Positions 52,286-61,483 are shown, counted from the stretch's first letter. The stretch: DNA of 64,000 nt from JAWLEP01 sp964553045 (GCA_964553045.1 CAZKJG010000002.1:145902-209901), one strand, 5' to 3'. The notes: generated by a model from the sequence alone, not told the origin. Translations and numbers: made by a program.

Positions 52286-52876
52286 ATGCCTGACACCATT
52301 GTCCTGGGAATGGGCAACCCAGTCCTGGGCGACGACGGCGCAGGCTACAGGATCGCAGAGCTTCTCCGCGACAGGTTCTCCGGAAGCGACGGTCCCGAGG
52401 TCATTCCCACGTCCAGCGACTGGATATGCCTGCTGGACCGCCTGGACGGATACCGCCGGCTGATTGTGGTGGACACGATCTCCACAGGCCGCCATCCTCT
52501 TGGAACCCTGAGGGTCCTGTCGGCCGCCGAGCTGGAAAGCGACTCGCCCCTCTACTCCATTCATCACCTGTCCGTAACAGAGGCCCTGGAGCTGGGCGGC
52601 TCCATGGGCCTCTCCATGCCCACGCAACTACTGGTCTACGCCATCGAGATAGACCCTCCGGAAGGCTTCACAGACAGTCTCTCCCCCGGTCTTTCGGAGC
52701 GGATCGAGCAGATTGCCCATGAGATAGCCGTCAGGGTCGCGGAGGGGCCGCCCTCCGGCGGTGCCCCGTACCCTGGAGAGGAGGACCATGCCCGGGAAGA
52801 CCAGCCCGAATACGAGTCCCCGGATCCGTCTGGACCGCGAGACCGTCCGGGGGGAGTTCGGCAGGAGGCTGGATGA
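52286..52876 (+). CDS. hydrogenase maturation protease
   Basis: 196 residues. GMGNPVLGDDGAGYRIAELL at the N-terminus, IVVDTIS and SIHHLSVTEAL are the HycI/HyaD-type motifs; Asp and His in these positions bind the active-site nickel of the hydrogenase precursor. It would cut the C-terminal tail of the MvhA-like subunit at the end of this operon, which has a 26-residue tail after DPCLACATH. About 45 C-terminal residues beyond the usual fold overlap the hdrC gene in another frame. Confidence 0.85.
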   Translation: MPDTIVLGMGNPVLGDDGAGYRIAELLRDRFSGSDGPEVIPTSSDWICLLDRLDGYRRLIVVDTISTGRHPLGTLRVLSAAELESDSPLYSIHHLSVTEALELGGSMGLSMPTQLLVYAIEIDPPEGFTDSLSPGLSERIEQIAHEIAVRVAEGPPSGGAPYPGEEDHAREDQPEYESPDPSGPRDRPGGVRQEAG

Positions 52877-53225
52877 GCTGAGCGGCGAGCATGTATTCGC
52901 CTGCTACCAGTGCGGAAACTGCTCGTCGGGGTGCCCCCTGGCCGAGGAGATGGACCTGTTGCCCAGCACCGTGATGCACCTGGCGCAGCTGGGCCAGAAG
53001 GATACCCTCATCGGGTGCAGGACCATCTGGATATGCGCCAGCTGTCTGCAGTGCAGCGTCCGGTGCCCCCGGGGAATAGACATCCAGAAGGTGATGGACG
53101 TCCTTCGGCAGATGGCCCTGGCCGAGGGCGAGGACCATTTCGGGCCCGACAGCATCGACCCGGAGAAGTCGGCGGAGGTGCCCCAGCCGGGAATAGTCTC
53201 CGCCTACCGGAAGCTGTCCACATGA
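52788..53225 (+). CDS. hdrC: heterodisulfide reductase subunit C-like protein
   Basis: 145 residues from the ATG at 52788, three bases after GAGAGGAGG. Two [4Fe-4S] motifs are CYQCGNCSSGCPLAEE (about 39-54) and CASCLQCSVRCPRGI (about 85-99), as in HdrC. HdrC passes electrons from HdrA to HdrB. The start overlaps the protease gene by 89 bases in a different frame, unusually long for a coupled pair, yet the ribosome binding site and family start position support it. Confidence 0.9.
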   Translation: MPGKTSPNTSPRIRLDRETVRGEFGRRLDELSGEHVFACYQCGNCSSGCPLAEEMDLLPSTVMHLAQLGQKDTLIGCRTIWICASCLQCSVRCPRGIDIQKVMDVLRQMALAEGEDHFGPDSIDPEKSAEVPQPGIVSAYRKLST

Positions 53226-53262
53226 GCTGCCCGCACATACCGGCCGAGCGTCAGGAGGAATC

Positions 53263-54201
53263 ATGAACAGAGTGCCCTACTACCCCGGGTGCGCCCTGAA
53301 GGACCGCTCCTCCCACCTGGAGACCTCGGCGCTGGCCGCGGCGGAGAAGCTGGGCTTCGCGCTGGAGGAGGTCGGGGATTGGACGTGCTGCGGGGCCGTG
53401 CCCCCTCCTTCCGAGGAGAGGATCATGAACCTGGTGGCCCCAACCCGGATACTGCGGGACGTACAGGAGGCTGGGGACGACCGCCTGGTCACCATCTGCG
53501 ACTTCTGCTACAACTCCCTGAAGCGGACCAACTACCGAATTCGCAACAACGAGCTGGACAGGACCAGGGTCAACGCCTTTCTGGCCGAGAACGAGCCCAG
53601 GCGCGCCTACCTGCCCAACCCCGGGGAGTACACGCCCTACGAGGGCGGGGTGCAGGTGATGCACCTGATGGAGTACCTGCGCGACGTGGTGGGATACGAC
53701 TCCATAGCCGAGGCGGTGCAGGTGAGCCTGAAGGGCATGAGCATCGCCCCCTACTACGGCTGCGTGATGCTCCGCCCCGAGGAGGAGATCGGCCTCGACG
53801 ACATGGAGGACCCCAGCATCATGGAAGACCTCGTAACCGCCATGGGCGGGGAGCCGGTGGACTACCCCTACCGCACCGTCTGCTGCGGCTCCTACCTCTC
53901 CGTGTCCTTCCCCGAGTCCTCCACGAGGCTGTGCCATCACATCATCGAGTCGGCCATGAGCCACGGGGCCGATGCTTTTGTGGTGAGCTGCCCCCTCTGC
54001 TACTACAACCTTGATTCCCGACAGAAGGACATCGCCGCCCGCTACCCCGGGGCCAAGAGCATACCCGTGATCTACTTCACAGAGATGCTGGCCCTGGCCC
54101 TGGGGGTGGGTGCGAAGACCATCGCAACCGAGAAGCACCACGTGGACCCCGCGCCCTTCCTGGAGAAGGTTGCCGGGGCCGCGGCGGGAGGTGATCGCTG
54201 A
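53263..54201 (+). CDS. hdrB: heterodisulfide reductase subunit B-like protein
   Basis: 312 residues with a perfect AGGAGG site. It carries the two CCG-type modules of HdrB: YYPGCAL...WTCCGAV...ICDFC in the N-terminal half and YYGC...TVCCGSY...SCPLC in the C-terminal half, expected to bind two noncubane [4Fe-4S] clusters. In methanogens this is the disulfide-reducing site. The bacterial substrate is unknown; a thiol-disulfide or other two-electron acceptor is possible. Confidence 0.9.
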   Translation: MNRVPYYPGCALKDRSSHLETSALAAAEKLGFALEEVGDWTCCGAVPPPSEERIMNLVAPTRILRDVQEAGDDRLVTICDFCYNSLKRTNYRIRNNELDRTRVNAFLAENEPRRAYLPNPGEYTPYEGGVQVMHLMEYLRDVVGYDSIAEAVQVSLKGMSIAPYYGCVMLRPEEEIGLDDMEDPSIMEDLVTAMGGEPVDYPYRTVCCGSYLSVSFPESSTRLCHHIIESAMSHGADAFVVSCPLCYYNLDSRQKDIAARYPGAKSIPVIYFTEMLALALGVGAKTIATEKHHVDPAPFLEKVAGAAAGGDR

Positions 54202-56162
54202 TGGCCGACAAGAAGGTGGGAGTGTTCGTCTGCCACTGCGGCATAAACATCGCCGACACCGTCGACGTGGAAGAGGTGGTGGAGCGCCTGAAGGAGGACC
54301 CACGGGTGGCCTTCGCCATCGACTACATCTACATGTGCTCCGACCCCGGCCAGCAGCTGGTGCAGCAGAAGATCGAGGAGGAGGGGCTGGACGCCGTTGT
54401 GGTGGCCGCCTGCTCGCCCTCGCTGCACGAGCTCACCTTCCGGACCGCCTCCGCGGAGGCGGGGCTGAACGCCTGGCAGTGCGAGATAGCCAACATCCGC
54501 GAGCAGTGCAGCTGGGTGCACAAAGACCGGGAGAAGGCCACCGACAAGGCGGTGCGCATCATCCGCTCCATGGTGGCCAAGACCTACCTCAACGAGTCGC
54601 TGGAGCCGGTTCGCGTGCCCATAACCAGGCGGGCCCTGGTGGTGGGCGGAGGGGTGGCCGGAATACAGGCCGCCCTGGACATAGCCAACGCCGGCTACGA
54701 GGTGGTGCTGGTGGAGCGCGAGCCCTCCATAGGCGGCCACATGGCCCAGCTGTCCGAGACCTTCCCCACTCTGGACTGCTCGCAGTGCATTCTGACGCCC
54801 AAGATGGTGGAGGTGAGCAAGCACCCCAACGTCCGGCTGATGACCTACTCGGAGATCGACGAGATCTCGGGCTACGTGGGCAACTTCAGCGTCCGCATCC
54901 GCCGAAAGGCCCCCAGCGTGGACTGGTCTGTATGCACAGGCTGCGGCGACTGCATGGAGAAGTGCCCGGCAAAGGCCCCCGACGAGTTCAACCGGGGCCT
55001 GGACCAGAGGGGGGCCATCTACGTTCCCTTCCCCCAGGCGGTGCCCAACAAGCCCGTCATTGACCGCGACGCCTGCATCTACTACGCCACGGGCAAGTGC
55101 AAGGTGTGCGAGAAGACCTGCGAGATAAACGCCATCCGCTTCGACCAGGAGGATGAAATAGTCGAGGAGGAGGTGGGCGCCGTAGTGGTGGCCACCGGCT
55201 ACGAGACCCTTCCAGTAACCGAGATCCGCGAGTACGGCGGCGGAAAGGTGCCGGACGTAATCGACGGCCTGGCCTTCGAGCGTCTGCTGTCCGCCTCCGG
55301 GCCCACCGGCGGGGAGGTGCGCAGGCCCTCCGACGGTAAAGTCCCAAAGGAAGTGGTCTTCGTTCAGTGCGCCGGTTCCCGCGACCCGGAGCGGTACCAG
55401 CCCTACTGCTCTAAGATCTGCTGCATGTACACGGCCAAGCACGCCATGCTCTACAAGCACCGGGTGCACGACGGCCAGCCCTACGTCTTCTACATCGACG
55501 TCCGCACCGGCGGAAAGGGCTACGAGGAGTTCTACCACCGCGCCGAGGAGGAGGAGGGAATCGTCTACCTCAAGGGCAAGGTGGCCAAGATCTTCCGGGA
55601 GGGAGACAGGACCGGGGTCTGGGGCACCGACGTCCTCACCGGCCGCAACGTGGAGATAGCGGCCGACCTGGTGGTGCTGGCCACCGCCGTGGCCCCCAGC
55701 CCGGGGGTGGAGGAGCTGGCGGCCAAGCTGAAGATACAACTGGGTCCCGACGGCTTCGCCACCGAGGCGCATCCCAAGCTGCGGCCGGTGGAATCCATAA
55801 GCGCCGGCTTCTTCCTGGCCGGATGCGGCCAGGGTCCCAAGGACATACCCGAGACGGTGGCCCAGGCCGGAGCGGCCGCCGGAAAGGTGGCCGCGCTGTT
55901 CAGCCGCGAGGAGATGGAGCAGGACCCCATGATCGCCGTGGTGAACGAGGACCAGTGCGGCGGCTGCCGGATCTGCATATCCGTCTGCCCCTACGACGCC
56001 CGGGAGTTCGACGAGGAGAAGGAGGTCGCCACCGTCAACGAGGCCCTCTGCGAGGGCTGCGGCGCCTGCGTGGCCGCCTGCGGCTGCGGAGCCACCCAGC
56101 AGCAGAACCTCACAGACAGACAGGTGATCGAGATGATAAGCGCAACCCTGGGGGAGGGCTGA
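54201..56162 (+). CDS. hdrA: heterodisulfide reductase subunit A (flavin bifurcation subunit)
   Basis: 653 residues, about the length of methanogen HdrA. It has the N-terminal Fe-S segment (GVFVCHCGINIADTVDVEEV, ANIREQCSWVH), the FAD-binding core (ALVVGGGVAGIQAALDIANA, GGHMAQLSETFPTLDCSQC), an inserted ferredoxin (CTGCGDCMEKCP and CKVCEKTCE) and the C-terminal ferredoxin (CGGCRICISVCPYDA and CEGCGACVAACGCGA). HdrA bifurcates electrons from H2 (through MvhD) to ferredoxin and to HdrB. It overlaps hdrB (TGATG). Confidence 0.95.
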   Translation: MADKKVGVFVCHCGINIADTVDVEEVVERLKEDPRVAFAIDYIYMCSDPGQQLVQQKIEEEGLDAVVVAACSPSLHELTFRTASAEAGLNAWQCEIANIREQCSWVHKDREKATDKAVRIIRSMVAKTYLNESLEPVRVPITRRALVVGGGVAGIQAALDIANAGYEVVLVEREPSIGGHMAQLSETFPTLDCSQCILTPKMVEVSKHPNVRLMTYSEIDEISGYVGNFSVRIRRKAPSVDWSVCTGCGDCMEKCPAKAPDEFNRGLDQRGAIYVPFPQAVPNKPVIDRDACIYYATGKCKVCEKTCEINAIRFDQEDEIVEEEVGAVVVATGYETLPVTEIREYGGGKVPDVIDGLAFERLLSASGPTGGEVRRPSDGKVPKEVVFVQCAGSRDPERYQPYCSKICCMYTAKHAMLYKHRVHDGQPYVFYIDVRTGGKGYEEFYHRAEEEEGIVYLKGKVAKIFREGDRTGVWGTDVLTGRNVEIAADLVVLATAVAPSPGVEELAAKLKIQLGPDGFATEAHPKLRPVESISAGFFLAGCGQGPKDIPETVAQAGAAAGKVAALFSREEMEQDPMIAVVNEDQCGGCRICISVCPYDAREFDEEKEVATVNEALCEGCGACVAACGCGATQQQNLTDRQVIEMISATLGEG

Positions 56163-56585
56163 ATGTACGAGCCTAGGATAGTCTGCTTTCTGTGCAAGTG
56201 GTGCACCAGCGCCGGAGCGGACCTGGCGGGAACCTCCCGCCTGGAGTACACCCCCAGCGGCGTCAACATACGCTTCATGTGCTCCAGCCGGGTGGACCCC
56301 GAGCACGTGCTCTGGGCCTTCCGGCAGGGGGCCGACGGAGTGCTGATCGGCGGCTGCCATCCCGGCGACTGCCACTACCAGGACGGCAACTACCGCACCC
56401 AGGCCCGCACCGCACTGCTGCACCGCCTGCTGGAGGATTTCGGAGTAGACCAGAGGCGCCTGCGCCTCGAGTGGATATCCGCCGCCGAGGGCAGGAAGTT
56501 CGCCGCCGTAATGGACGAGTTCACCGGGCAGCTCCGCCAGATGGGCCCGCTGAGACTGGCCGCGAGGGAGATGATCAATGGCTGA
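56163..56585 (+). CDS. mvhD: MvhD-like [2Fe-2S] electron transfer subunit
   Basis: 140 residues, starting directly after the hdrA stop with GGAGGG upstream. It shows VCFLCKWCTSAGADLAG, IRFMCSSRVDPEHVLWAF and VLIGGCHPGDCHYQDGNY, the cysteine pattern of MvhD, which links the hydrogenase to HdrA. Placement between hdrA and the rest of the complex fits that bridging role. Confidence 0.92.
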   Translation: MYEPRIVCFLCKWCTSAGADLAGTSRLEYTPSGVNIRFMCSSRVDPEHVLWAFRQGADGVLIGGCHPGDCHYQDGNYRTQARTALLHRLLEDFGVDQRRLRLEWISAAEGRKFAAVMDEFTGQLRQMGPLRLAAREMING

Positions 56586-57363
56586 GAAGACGGAAACCCA
56601 GACGATGGAAGAGGAGTTGGTGCCCATCTACGTGATGGGCGAGCGGTTCGAGGTGCCCGCCAGCCTCACCGTCCAGAAGGCCCTGGAGTACGCGGGCTAC
56701 CAGCTGGTCCGCGGATGCGGCTGTCGCGGCGGGGTCTGCGGCGCCTGTGGAACAGTGTTCAGGACCCCGGGCAGCTACCGCATCGAGGTGGGCCTGGCCT
56801 GCCAGACCGTTGTGGTCCCCGAGATGTACCTGACCATGCTGCCCTTCTTCCCCGCCAACAGGCCGTCCTACGACATCACGGAGATGAAGGGCACGGGGCA
56901 GGAGGTGGCCGAGCTCTACCCGGAGATATTCAAGTGCATCGGCTGCAACGCCTGCACACAAAGCTGCCCCATGGACATAGACGTGATGCAGTACATGGCC
57001 CAGGCCATCCGCGGAGACGTGGCAGGCGTGGCGGAGACCTCCTTCGACTGCATCAGCTGCGGCCTCTGCGCCTCACGCTGTCCGGCGGAGGAGGCCCAGT
57101 ACCACGTGGCCACCCTGTGCCGGCGGCTGCACGCGGCACACGGCGTAGACAGGTCGAAGCACCTCCGCGCCGCAGTGGCGGCCATCGAGGACGGCCGCTG
57201 GGAAGACGGCCTCGCCGAACTCATGGAGCTCGAAGAGAAGGAGCTGATACAGCTCTACAAGGACCGCGAGTCCGAGCCGGACAACGTGGAGGACAACTGG
57301 ACACCCGAGGACACGAGCTACGTGCTGGACCCCGAAGAGGCCGCCAGGTCTGGAGGTAAGTGA
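56578..57363 (+). CDS. fumarate reductase/succinate dehydrogenase-like iron-sulfur subunit
   Basis: 261 residues. An N-terminal plant-type [2Fe-2S] domain (RGCGCRGGVCGACGTVF, then LACQTVV) is followed by a two-cluster ferredoxin domain (CIGCNACTQSCPMDIDVMQ and CISCGLCASRCPAEEAQ). This is the FrdB/SdhB plan, but the C-terminal 80 residues are a helical extension. The HdrB-like CCG domain fused to TfrB of methanogens is absent. The start overlaps mvhD by eight bases. It probably passes electrons between the Hdr/Mvh proteins and the flavoprotein encoded next. Confidence 0.85.
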   Translation: MAEKTETQTMEEELVPIYVMGERFEVPASLTVQKALEYAGYQLVRGCGCRGGVCGACGTVFRTPGSYRIEVGLACQTVVVPEMYLTMLPFFPANRPSYDITEMKGTGQEVAELYPEIFKCIGCNACTQSCPMDIDVMQYMAQAIRGDVAGVAETSFDCISCGLCASRCPAEEAQYHVATLCRRLHAAHGVDRSKHLRAAVAAIEDGRWEDGLAELMELEEKELIQLYKDRESEPDNVEDNWTPEDTSYVLDPEEAARSGGK

Positions 57364-59039
57364 TGCCCTATCCGGAGAGCCTGAAGAACCTGATAAAGAA
57401 GGTGGAGGAGACCAGGCCCGAGAGGGTGGAGAAGAAGAAGAGCGGCTGGGAGTTCCCCTACATCGACGTGGACGACCGCGACTCCCTTCTTCGGGAGTTC
57501 CATCCCGACTACCGGGAGGGCACCCGCAGGGAGATAGGCGTGGGGCCCAGCAAGGGCTACTCCATATCCAACGAGATAGTGGACATGCTGGAGGCCCGAA
57601 GCCGTGTGGACCCCGACATGATCGACCTCTCCGAGCCGGACATCGAGACCGACGTGCTGGTGATCGGCGGGGGAGGGGCGGGCACCGCCGCGTCCCTGCT
57701 GGCCGCGGAGAACGGCGCGAAGGTGACCATGATCACCAAGCTCCGCCACGGCGACGCCAACACCATGATGGCCGAGGGCGGCATTCAGGCCTCCTCCAAG
57801 GCCTGGAAGGACTCGCCCTACTACCACTACCTCGACGTCCTGGGCGGCGGCCACTTCAAGAACGTGCCCGACCTGGTGAAGACCCTGGTGACCAACGCCC
57901 CGGAGGCGCTGCATTGGTTGGAGAACCTGGGCACCAGCTTCTCCAAGGAGGAAGGCGGCAGGCTGAAGACCATGCACGGCGGCGGCACCAGCCGCAAGCG
58001 CATGCACTACGCCGCCGACATCACCGGCGCGGAGATAATGCGCACCATCCGCGACGAGGCCCGCTCCCACGCCGACGACATCGAGGTGATCGAGTTCAGC
58101 CCGGCGGTGGAGCTGGTCCTGGACGGGAAGGGCCGCTGCTGCGGCGCGGTGATCTACAACCTGGAGACCAAGGAGTACCGCTACGCCAGGGCCAAGGCCG
58201 TGATCATGGCCACCGGCGGCTGCGGACGGCTGCACATACAGGGCTTCATGACCACCAACCACTACGGGGCAACCGCCGACGGCGTAGTCCTGGGTTACAG
58301 GGCCGGGGTCCCCATCTCCTTCCTGCACACGGTGCAGTACCACCCCACCGGGGTGGTCTTCCCCGAGCAGGCGGAGGGGATACTGATCACCGAGAAGTTC
58401 CGCGGCGCCGGAGCCAACGTCCTCAACGTCCACGGCGAGCAGTTCGTCTACGAGCGCGAGCCCCGGGACGTGGAGGCGGCCTGCATCATCCGCGAGTGCT
58501 CCGAGGCCCGGGGCAACGGCGTGCCCACTCCCACCGGCAAGTACGGAGTGTGGCTGGACTCGCCCATGATCGACCTGCTGAAGGGCGAGGGGACGGTGGA
58601 GAAGGAGTTCCCGGGCAAGCACATCCTGTTCCGCCGCTATGGAATAGACATCTCGAAGGAGCCCATGCTGATCCACCCCACCCTCCACTACCAGAACGGC
58701 GGCCTGGAGATCAACAGCAACTGCGAGACGGTGGTGCCGGGCCTCTTCGCCTCCGGCGAGATCAGCGGGGGCATCCACGGCGAGAACCGCCTGATGGGCA
58801 ACTCGCTTCTGGACGTCATCGTCTTCGGCCGCATAGCCGGCAAGGCCGCAGCCGGTTACGTCGAGTCCGAGGGCGAGCCCGGCAAGCCCAGCCTGGACCA
58901 CGTCCGCAGCTACCACGAGGAGCTTCAGAAGGAGGGCGTGGAGACCGACCGGATCGCGCCGATGCTGCTGCCGGACTACAGCAACCCCGAGGTACGGGAG
59001 AGGCAGCTGACCACCGAGTACCAGGGCACGATAAGGTAG
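57363..59039 (+). CDS. fumarate reductase/succinate dehydrogenase-like flavoprotein
   Basis: 558 residues. An 85-residue N-terminal extension precedes the FAD-binding core (VLVIGGGGAGTAASLLAAEN, HGDANTMMAEGGIQAS). The fumarate reductase catalytic features are present: QYHPTGVVFPEQ, FRGAGANVLNVHGEQF, HYQNGGLEIN and the arginine in HGENRLMGNSLLDV. It should interconvert fumarate and succinate or a close analogue. Related flavoproteins with this kind of extension occur, as I recall, beside Hdr genes in sulfate reducers. No membrane anchor gene is present, so the complex is soluble. Confidence 0.88.
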   Translation: MPYPESLKNLIKKVEETRPERVEKKKSGWEFPYIDVDDRDSLLREFHPDYREGTRREIGVGPSKGYSISNEIVDMLEARSRVDPDMIDLSEPDIETDVLVIGGGGAGTAASLLAAENGAKVTMITKLRHGDANTMMAEGGIQASSKAWKDSPYYHYLDVLGGGHFKNVPDLVKTLVTNAPEALHWLENLGTSFSKEEGGRLKTMHGGGTSRKRMHYAADITGAEIMRTIRDEARSHADDIEVIEFSPAVELVLDGKGRCCGAVIYNLETKEYRYARAKAVIMATGGCGRLHIQGFMTTNHYGATADGVVLGYRAGVPISFLHTVQYHPTGVVFPEQAEGILITEKFRGAGANVLNVHGEQFVYEREPRDVEAACIIRECSEARGNGVPTPTGKYGVWLDSPMIDLLKGEGTVEKEFPGKHILFRRYGIDISKEPMLIHPTLHYQNGGLEINSNCETVVPGLFASGEISGGIHGENRLMGNSLLDVIVFGRIAGKAAAGYVESEGEPGKPSLDHVRSYHEELQKEGVETDRIAPMLLPDYSNPEVRERQLTTEYQGTIR

Positions 59040-59055
59040 GCGGGGTGATGCGGAT

Positions 59056-60018
59056 ATGAGCAAACCCAGAGTCGCGTTCTACTGGGCCGCCAGCTGCGGA
59101 GGCTGCGAGATTGCCGTCCTCAACATAGGAGAGCGGATACTCCAGCTGGCCGAGGCGGTGGAGATAGTCTTCTGGCCGGCGGCCATGGATTTCAAGTACG
59201 ACGACGTCCGGGCCATGGACGACGGCCACATCGACCTCTGCCTCTTCAACGGCGCCATCCGCACCTCCGAGAACGAGGAGATGGCCGGGCTCCTGCGGCG
59301 GAAGTCAAAGGTGCTGGCCGCCTACGGCTCCTGCGCCCACGAGGGCTGCATACCGGGGCTGGCCAACGCCAAGAGGCGCGGGGACATACTCTACCGCGCC
59401 TACGAGGAGACCGAGTCCACCAGCAACCCCGACAAGGTCTACCCGCAGACCAGCACAGAGGTGCCGGAGGGGGAACTGGAGCTCCCGGAGTTCTACGAGA
59501 CGGTGAAGACCCTGGGGCAGGTGGTGGACGTGGACTACTACATCCCCGGCTGTCCCCCGGTGGAGGAGCAGACCTGGGCCTTCTTCGAGTTGGTCCTGGG
59601 CGGGAACCTCCCCGGCAAAGGCTCAGTTGTGGGAGCGGGGGAGAAGATCGTCTGCGACGAGTGCCCCCTGGAGAAGGACGAGAAGAAGATCACGGGCTTC
59701 GTCCGGCCCCACATGATCCATCCCGAGCCGGACAAGTGCCTGCTGGAGCAGGGCATATTCTGCGCCGGCATAGCCACCAGATCGGGCTGCGACGCCCAGT
59801 GCCCCAGCGTGGGCATGCCCTGCAGGGGCTGCTACGGCCCGCCGCCGGAGGTGATCGACCAGGGGGCGAAGATCGTCAGCGCCCTGGGGTCGGTGATAGA
59901 CTCCACCGACCCCGAGGAGGTTCGCAGGATAATGGGGCAGATACCGTTCCCCCTGGGCACCTTCTACCGCTTCGGCATGGCCGGCTCGATACTCCGGAGG
60001 AGGACCGAGGATGAGTAG
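59056..60018 (+). CDS. mvhG: MvhG-like small subunit of [NiFe] hydrogenase
   Basis: 320 residues. The proximal cluster ligands are in ASCGGCEIA (Cys14, Cys17), GSCAHEGC and YYIPGCPPVEEQTW. A long C-terminal part has eight further cysteines (EPDKCLLEQGIFCAGIATRSG, then CDAQCPSVGMPCRGCYG) for additional clusters, as in group 3c (F420-non-reducing) hydrogenases. It carries electrons from the NiFe site to MvhD. No signal peptide, so cytoplasmic. Confidence 0.93.
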   Translation: MSKPRVAFYWAASCGGCEIAVLNIGERILQLAEAVEIVFWPAAMDFKYDDVRAMDDGHIDLCLFNGAIRTSENEEMAGLLRRKSKVLAAYGSCAHEGCIPGLANAKRRGDILYRAYEETESTSNPDKVYPQTSTEVPEGELELPEFYETVKTLGQVVDVDYYIPGCPPVEEQTWAFFELVLGGNLPGKGSVVGAGEKIVCDECPLEKDEKKITGFVRPHMIHPEPDKCLLEQGIFCAGIATRSGCDAQCPSVGMPCRGCYGPPPEVIDQGAKIVSALGSVIDSTDPEEVRRIMGQIPFPLGTFYRFGMAGSILRRRTEDE

Positions 60019-61483
60019 CAAGAGGATAACGGTCGACCCCATAACCAGGCTGGAGGGCCACGGGAAGATAGAGATATTCCTCGACGACGCGGGGAAGGTG
60101 GAGAACGTCTACTTCCAGGTCCCCGAGCTGCGGGGCTTCGAGAAGTTCTGCGAGGGCCACCCGGTGGAGGAGCTGGCCCGAATAACCACCCGCATCTGCG
60201 GCGTCTGCCCCGAGGCCCACCACATGGCCTCGGCCAAGGCCGCCGACGCGGTCTACCACGTGGAGGTGCCCCCGGCCGGCGTGAAGCTGCGGCGGCTACT
60301 CTACAGCGCCTTCTACGTTGCCGACCACACCACCCACTTCTACATTCTCTCCGGCCCCGACTTCGTGGTGGGCCCCGACGCCCCGCCGGCGCAGCGCAAC
60401 ATACTGGGCCTCATCGAGAAGGTGGGCGTGGAGGTGGGCAAGAAGGTGATCAAGACCCGCCACGACTGCCACGAGATCATCAAGATGCTGGGCGGCCGCA
60501 CCGTCCATCCGGTCTGCGCCCTTCCCGGCGGCATGTCCAAGCCGCTTTCCGAGGAGGACCGCGAGACGGTGGAGAAGATGGCCGACGACGCAGTGGAGTT
60601 CGCCAAGTTCGGCTTCGGGGTCTTCGACGACATCGTCCTGTCCAACAAGGGCTACGTCTCCATGATCAAGTCCGACGCCTACGCCCACCAGACCTACTCC
60701 ATCGGCACGGTGGACGACGAGAACAGGGTGGACTTCTACGACGGCCACCTCCGGGTCACCGACCAGGAGGGCGGGGAGCTCGCCCGCTTCCACCCCTCGG
60801 AGTACCTCGACCACATCGAGGAGCGGGTGGAGCCCTGGACCTACCTGAAGTTCCCCTACCTCAAGCAGGTGGGCTGGAAGGGCCTGGTCGACGGCCCCGA
60901 CAGCGGCGTCTACAAGGCCACGCCCCTCTCGCGGCTCAACGCTTCCGAGGGCATGGCCACCCCGCTGGCCCAGGCGGAGTACGAGAGGATGTACGACACG
61001 CTGGGCGGCAAGCCGGTGCACGCCACACTGGCCACCCACTGGGCGCGGCTGATCGAGCTGATGCAGGCCGCCGAGCAGCTGCAGCAGCTGGCCACCGACG
61101 ACGAGATAACCTCCACCGACATTCGGGCCATCCCCACCGCCACTCCCGACGAGGGGGTGGGCTGCGTGGAGGCCCCCAGGGGCACACTGATCCACCACTA
61201 CAAGACCGATGACCAGGGCATCGTACAGAAGGTGAACCTGATAGTGGGTACCACCAACAACAACGCCGCCATCTGCATGTCGCTGAAGAAGGCGGCCCAG
61301 AAGGTGATCTCGGGCGCTGAGGGAAAGATCAACCGGGGCCTTCTGAACCTGGTGGAGATGGCCTTCCGCGCCTACGACCCCTGCCTGGCCTGCGCCACCC
61401 ACTCGCTCCCCGGCGACATGCCCATGGAGATAACAGTCAGAAGCCCCGAGGGCGAGGTGCTGGACAGGGTGGTCAGGGACTGA
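60011..61483 (+). CDS. mvhA: MvhA-like large subunit of [NiFe] hydrogenase (group 3c)
   Basis: 490 residues, starting behind AGGAGG and overlapping mvhG by eight bases. The nickel ligands are RICGVCPEAH (Cys63, Cys66) and DPCLACATH (Cys458, Cys461). The 26 residues after His464 are the tail removed by the maturation protease, which is encoded first in this operon. H2 oxidation here feeds electrons through MvhG and MvhD into HdrA. Confidence 0.95.
   Translation: MSSKRITVDPITRLEGHGKIEIFLDDAGKVENVYFQVPELRGFEKFCEGHPVEELARITTRICGVCPEAHHMASAKAADAVYHVEVPPAGVKLRRLLYSAFYVADHTTHFYILSGPDFVVGPDAPPAQRNILGLIEKVGVEVGKKVIKTRHDCHEIIKMLGGRTVHPVCALPGGMSKPLSEEDRETVEKMADDAVEFAKFGFGVFDDIVLSNKGYVSMIKSDAYAHQTYSIGTVDDENRVDFYDGHLRVTDQEGGELARFHPSEYLDHIEERVEPWTYLKFPYLKQVGWKGLVDGPDSGVYKATPLSRLNASEGMATPLAQAEYERMYDTLGGKPVHATLATHWARLIELMQAAEQLQQLATDDEITSTDIRAIPTATPDEGVGCVEAPRGTLIHHYKTDDQGIVQKVNLIVGTTNNNAAICMSLKKAAQKVISGAEGKINRGLLNLVEMAFRAYDPCLACATHSLPGDMPMEITVRSPEGEVLDRVVRD

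Noticed and set aside
54072..56627. Very long open frame (851 codons) on the minus strand opposite hdrA
   Set aside because: It mirrors the GC-rich third positions of hdrA/mvhD, has no ribosome binding site and no domain, and its composition is atypical. A shadow frame.
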